In this document: one piece after another, positions 9,523 to 12,525 of the stretch | How the letters are laid out: each line of letters begins with the position of its first letter | Position numbering within the stretch: position 1 is the first letter of the stretch | NCBI GenBank assembly: GCA_014885115.2 | Contig: WKLE02000820.1 | Coordinates: 22,840-35,364, forward strand | From: Asterionellopsis glacialis | Lineage: Eukaryota; Bacillariophyta; Plagiogrammaphyceae; Rhaphoneidales; Asterionellopsidaceae | Length of the DNA: 12,525 nucleotides | Reading direction: 5' to 3' | Notes under the pieces: generated by a model | Seen by the model: only the letters and a program-made list of their open reading frames with translations | Told to the model about the DNA's origin: nothing | The model's database searches: none | Program-made: the position numbers and the translations under genes

Positions 9523-10641
9523 TTATGCACCTCTTTCGTCAAGCTTACGCTTCACAGCTTCCAGTTGCCCCCTTGCTGATCCAATGTATCCACCTCCAAA
9601 CAAATTGTAATGATTCAGCTGATGATAGGCATCATATAAGGGCTTCCTATCAAGGAATCCATCATCTTGAGGAATGATAGATCTGTATCCATCCCAAAAA
9701 GATTTGCCAAAGCTTGCACACCACGACATTCCCCATTCAGCTTCGTGATGACCCCAGTAACATGCTGGATCATAAATTGAAGGGGAACCGTTTGCAGAGC
9801 CAATATTTCCCGACCAGAGATCACCATGTAGCAAAGACGGCTTTACGTCGATTCCTTCAAAGAGCGCCCCAAGTCGAGGGGCAATATCATTGAACCAAAG
9901 TTTATCACAATAAGAATCACCAGCAAGACTTAGCTGGTGACCAATACGGTGGTCACGGTAGAAAGCCACCCAATCATCCGTGGTACCGCCGGCCGTCCAT
10001 GGGTTAGGTTGTGGGGTATCTCCAATTGTATTATCGATATTGAAACCAAATTTACCATCAGGATTTCCAGCTGCTGGGATTTTGGTAGGATCAGCAAGAT
10101 GCATTCTTGCCATAGCCCTTCCAAGTGCACCGTCGTCGGTCCGGCCTGCAAGGTTTAAGTACTCAATAACAAGAAATGAACCACTTCCGTCTTTGAAGTC
10201 ACCCCACTTGAACACCTCTGGGATACGAAGGAAACCACAAATGTCAGAGCCTTCTTCGGCTCGGGCGCACTCAAACATAGCTCGAAGTCCAAGAGCTTCA
10301 CCCTCAAACATTTCCTTAGCATTTTTTCTAGATGATTTGACAAAGAAAGATGTTTCGGGCGTTGGTGGATTACTAACCTCTACTTTGCGAAAGGAAGCCC
10401 ATCCGGATGAACCCGCTGGCTTTGATGAGGTGATGTGTCCAAAACCAACATCAGAAACCCACTGTTCAAGTTCGTCATCCAAAGCTGAGACACGAAGCTT
10501 CTTAGTTGACCTCATCGTTGTTTTTGTTCTACACTTTGTTACAAATGAACCAGGAGAGAAAGCCACAGCCTTTGCAGCCAGAATCATAAACGTAGCGAGG
10601 GTTGGAAAACGATGGATGAATGCCATTGCCAACTTTGACAT
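9523..10641 (-). CDS. Fructosamine-3-kinase family protein, predicted plastid-targeted
   Basis: This family phosphorylates ketosamines (early glycation products) on proteins, destabilising the adduct and so repairing the protein. The 372-residue product starts at ATG 10641 (an ATG five codons on, 10626, is also possible). Residues ~6-27 form a hydrophobic signal peptide ending KAVA|F28SP, the diatom ASAFAP-type motif. A basic Ser/Thr-rich stretch to ~52 follows, as in a transit peptide. The kinase fold then shows a Gly-rich loop PAGSSGWAS (75-83), Lys102 (FFVK), the MFEGEALGL helix (111-119), catalytic HGD at 272-274 (LLHGDLWSGNI), N279, and D291 in YDPACYWGH, which replaces DFG. The mature length (~320) is normal for the family. 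The P-loop Cys of human and plant homologues appears to be Trp81 here. It has no intron. Substrate (fructosamine or ribulosamine) cannot be told from sequence. Confidence 0.92.
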   Translation of the reverse strand: MSKLAMAFIHRFPTLATFMILAAKAVAFSPGSFVTKCRTKTTMRSTKKLRVSALDDELEQWVSDVGFGHITSSKPAGSSGWASFRKVEVSNPPTPETSFFVKSSRKNAKEMFEGEALGLRAMFECARAEEGSDICGFLRIPEVFKWGDFKDGSGSFLVIEYLNLAGRTDDGALGRAMARMHLADPTKIPAAGNPDGKFGFNIDNTIGDTPQPNPWTAGGTTDDWVAFYRDHRIGHQLSLAGDSYCDKLWFNDIAPRLGALFEGIDVKPSLLHGDLWSGNIGSANGSPSIYDPACYWGHHEAEWGMSWCASFGKSFWDGYRSIIPQDDGFLDRKPLYDAYHQLNHYNLFGGGYIGSARGQLEAVKRKLDERGA

Positions 10642-11057
10642 TCGTTGTTAATTAGATTTTATATGTGTTGCTCGATGTTGTGGTTGAAGGGTCGAGGTGA
10701 TGCTTAATGATGGTGGTAGGACTCTAGAGAGGTCCTAGCTAGTCTGGTGATGGTGTGCAGATCCGATTATTATATCACACGGATTGACATCACTCTCCGG
10801 GTATCATTTTCAATATTATTTCAGAGCTCCCTCTATACCCTCCCCTGTATATCCGAACTCCATTTCATCCCCCAATTTGATCAAATTCCTTTTGTCCCTC
10901 AAAAACATAATTGCAATTCATGCCTCTTTCCCAACCCAGCCTGCCTCTTTCATTTTCAAATTATTTTTAGCTCTGCTTGCTCGCTGTTGTTCCGTGCCTA
11001 ATTTGTAATGTTGCTCTCCTTTTTGGATGGCACCACCATCCCCATGTCATTGTTACC
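10642..11057. other. Region between the fructosamine kinase gene and the decayed transposase
   Basis: The first ~100 bp is the upstream flank of the minus-strand kinase gene. From about 10790 to 11030 the plus strand is pyrimidine-rich, with CT stretches near 10827-10848. Open frames here have no recognisable protein. It may hold the left end of the transposon, but the terminal inverted repeat cannot be tested because the right end is outside the window. Confidence 0.4.
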
Positions 11058-12525
11058 ATGTTTCTTTCTGACGATGAGGCTAATGTGGTACTTCAAGCTG
11101 ACAGACAACGAGAAAATGCAACAATAGTCAATAACCAAGAGACTGTTCCACCAACTCCCATCAATGTACAAGAAGAAAACATTCCTTGATCTACCAAAGA
11201 ATATTTTCTTATGGTTGATAATTACTCCAATCAGTTGAGGAGTAATTGGTAATTGGGATGAATCTATTTGCTTTCATGTTGTTCCCGTAGTAGATCATCA
11301 AGTATATCATCATACTTTGTTCCAAACAGAACTTCTTGATATATGCCATTATTTCAGTGCCAATACGGGTCTACAAAAGTTTGTATTTTTTGTACAAAAA
11401 ACATCCCACTGGAGGTAATATAGACTCCGTGCACCTCCAGATACTTTTTAACAACTGAAAATTGATTTGGAAAAGGCTGCAATGGATTGTGGTTCCCCCA
11501 TAATAAGTAATGATGGTGTTGGGTGTCATAATTTCACATGTTCTCACATGTACAGATAATTCAAGACAAGTGAAGCTCAGGCACTTGCTGTTCAATATTC
11601 TGAATTCCACAATCAGAGACTAATTAACGATAAGATTGCCAATCATGAAAATGGACAGACAAAGAGGCATCGTACCGCCTCAAAGAAATTTTTATCACAT
11701 TGTACTTTTGGTTTCAAGATCAAATGGGATGAACTTGGATTTTGTATAAACCTTACTAACAATGTGGGGTGTTGTGTTCACTGCAACCACCCAAAGATGG
11801 AGAATCTTACTATTCCTTTGTGTCTACTCTATTACCTAAGGAAGATGAAGATGTTTTGTTGAATCTTGCCAGGTCATGTGTAGGTACTGGTGTTGGAAGA
11901 AATTGTTTGTACAGCAAACTTGGACATTTTCTGCACACCAGTAAAGCTGCTTACATTTATAACAAGGCTGATCTTGATGAGGAAATAGAAGCCAATATAT
12001 CATACATAGACCAAATGATCAAGTTTTTTGAAAAAACTAAAGATATTGGTTATACTGTGTTATGGGATGTTCCCATCTTACAGGAAGTGGCTACCCCCAG
12101 AAGTGAATCACCCACCAAAGTCATGGCATGAACAATGTCCCCAAGAAAGGATTTTAACATGCATCCTTTGATCTGTTTTGCTTAAGACAGTTGATGGGAA
12201 CTCAGCATCAATAATGATTCAACTCTATTTTTGTCAGTAGCATGGGTTGTTGATGCTGAGCTCTGGTATTTCAAGTTATTCCCTGAGGTAATCTATGTTG
12301 ATGCAACTTCCCATACTAATTTTAATCTTTATCATCTGTTGACCTTATCCTGCAGGTCATCAACTGGTCACCACGTAACTTTTCTTAGGATGTGGATTTT
12401 CCACCAAAAGAGAAGCACCTTTAGATATGTCTTTCAGAACACTTATTCACCAATGTTTTTTTGAACGAACAAAATATGTAATGGCAAATGGTGACTCACA
12501 ACAGTCTAATGAGATTAGGGGTGCC
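11058..12525 (+). pseudogene. Decayed Mutator-like (MULE-type) transposase, 3' end beyond the window
   Basis: A DDE transposase relic of the type common in diatom genomes can be followed through at least eight segments in changing frames. Segments: 11058-11250 (starts MFLSDDEAN, TGA at 11187); ~11251-11390 (DESICFHVVPVVDHQ); ~11390-11455 (HPTGGNIDSVHLQ); ~11455-11800 (LKIDLEKAAMDCGSP, TAA at 11557, then a CxH-type block with GCCVHCNHPK); ~11800-12131 (DIGYTVLWDVP); ~12190-12230; 12231-12464; ~12457-12525. The 12231 segment holds the likely first catalytic Asp in FPEVIYVDATSHTN, followed by LLTLSCRSSTGHHVTFLR. The last segment has YVMANGDSQQSNEI, like the second catalytic block (DGD) with its first Asp replaced by Asn. 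The family comes from recognised motif order, not a database search. Stops plus frameshifts mean it cannot encode a working protein as given. Confidence 0.75.
11220..11247. repeat. Perfect 9-bp inverted repeat inside the transposase relic
   Basis: AATTACTCC at 11220-11228 pairs with GGAGTAATT at 11239-11247 across a 10-base loop. It sits where the readable frame changes (TAA at 11250). It may be chance. Confidence 0.5.

Noticed and set aside
9980..10651. Long (223-codon) open frame antisense to the fructosamine kinase
   Set aside because: It starts at GTG and mirrors the codon structure of a strongly supported kinase on the other strand.
10717..10737. Short palindrome TAGGAC / GTCCTA around TCTAGA in the kinase upstream flank
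   Set aside because: Arms of only 6 bp, no second copy seen, and no link to a known site.
11409..11440. 8-bp inverted repeat CTGGAGGT / ACCTCCAG
   Set aside because: Both arms lie in codons of the recognisable transposase segment (TGGNIDSVHLQ), so coding origin and chance explain it.

Overview
The window looks like nuclear DNA from a diatom (inference, not proven). Supporting signs are short GT-AG introns of 130-142 bp, a secreted protein with Pro-Ser-rich repeats typical of diatoms, a divergent alpha-carbonic-anhydrase family I associate with diatoms, and a kinase whose N-terminus has the two-part plastid presequence with an A|F cleavage motif used by algae with secondary red plastids. There are no operons and no bacterial-type ribosome binding sites. 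Genes lie on both strands with short intergenic gaps.

Layout, left to right. (1) 2-1610 (+) is the 3' portion of a TGS1-like cap trimethylguanosine synthase, two exons, with its 5' end outside the window. (2) 2102-3837 (+) is a secreted alpha-carbonic-anhydrase-like protein, three exons. Two of the three canonical zinc-ligand histidines appear to be replaced. (3) 3888-5240 (-) is a tRNA-splicing endonuclease catalytic-type subunit (Sen34-like), convergent with gene 2 and only 50 bp from it. (4) 6028-6507 (+) is a small EF-hand protein of unknown function. (5) 6800-8629 (-) is a membrane-anchored Hsp70 with an ATPase domain only, resembling HSPA13/STCH. (6) 9523-10641 (-) is a probably plastid-targeted fructosamine-3-kinase-family enzyme. 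(7) 11058 to the right edge (+) is a decayed Mutator-like (MULE) transposase, readable only by hopping between frames, and it runs out of the window.

The genes do not form an obvious pathway. TGS1 and the Sen34-like protein are both RNA-processing factors, but nothing shows they work together. The Hsp70-like protein probably acts at the ER, the carbonic-anhydrase-like protein is in the secretory route, and the fructosamine kinase is probably in the plastid, where it would repair sugar-damaged proteins.

Points most worth a second look are the ligand-substituted carbonic anhydrase, the decayed transposase, the cluster of GTAC and CACGTG motifs upstream of the Hsp70-like gene, the plastid fructosamine kinase without the P-loop cysteine, and the unusual N-terminus of the Hsp70-like protein. 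I found no convincing new multi-gene system, CRISPR array, tRNA or rRNA.
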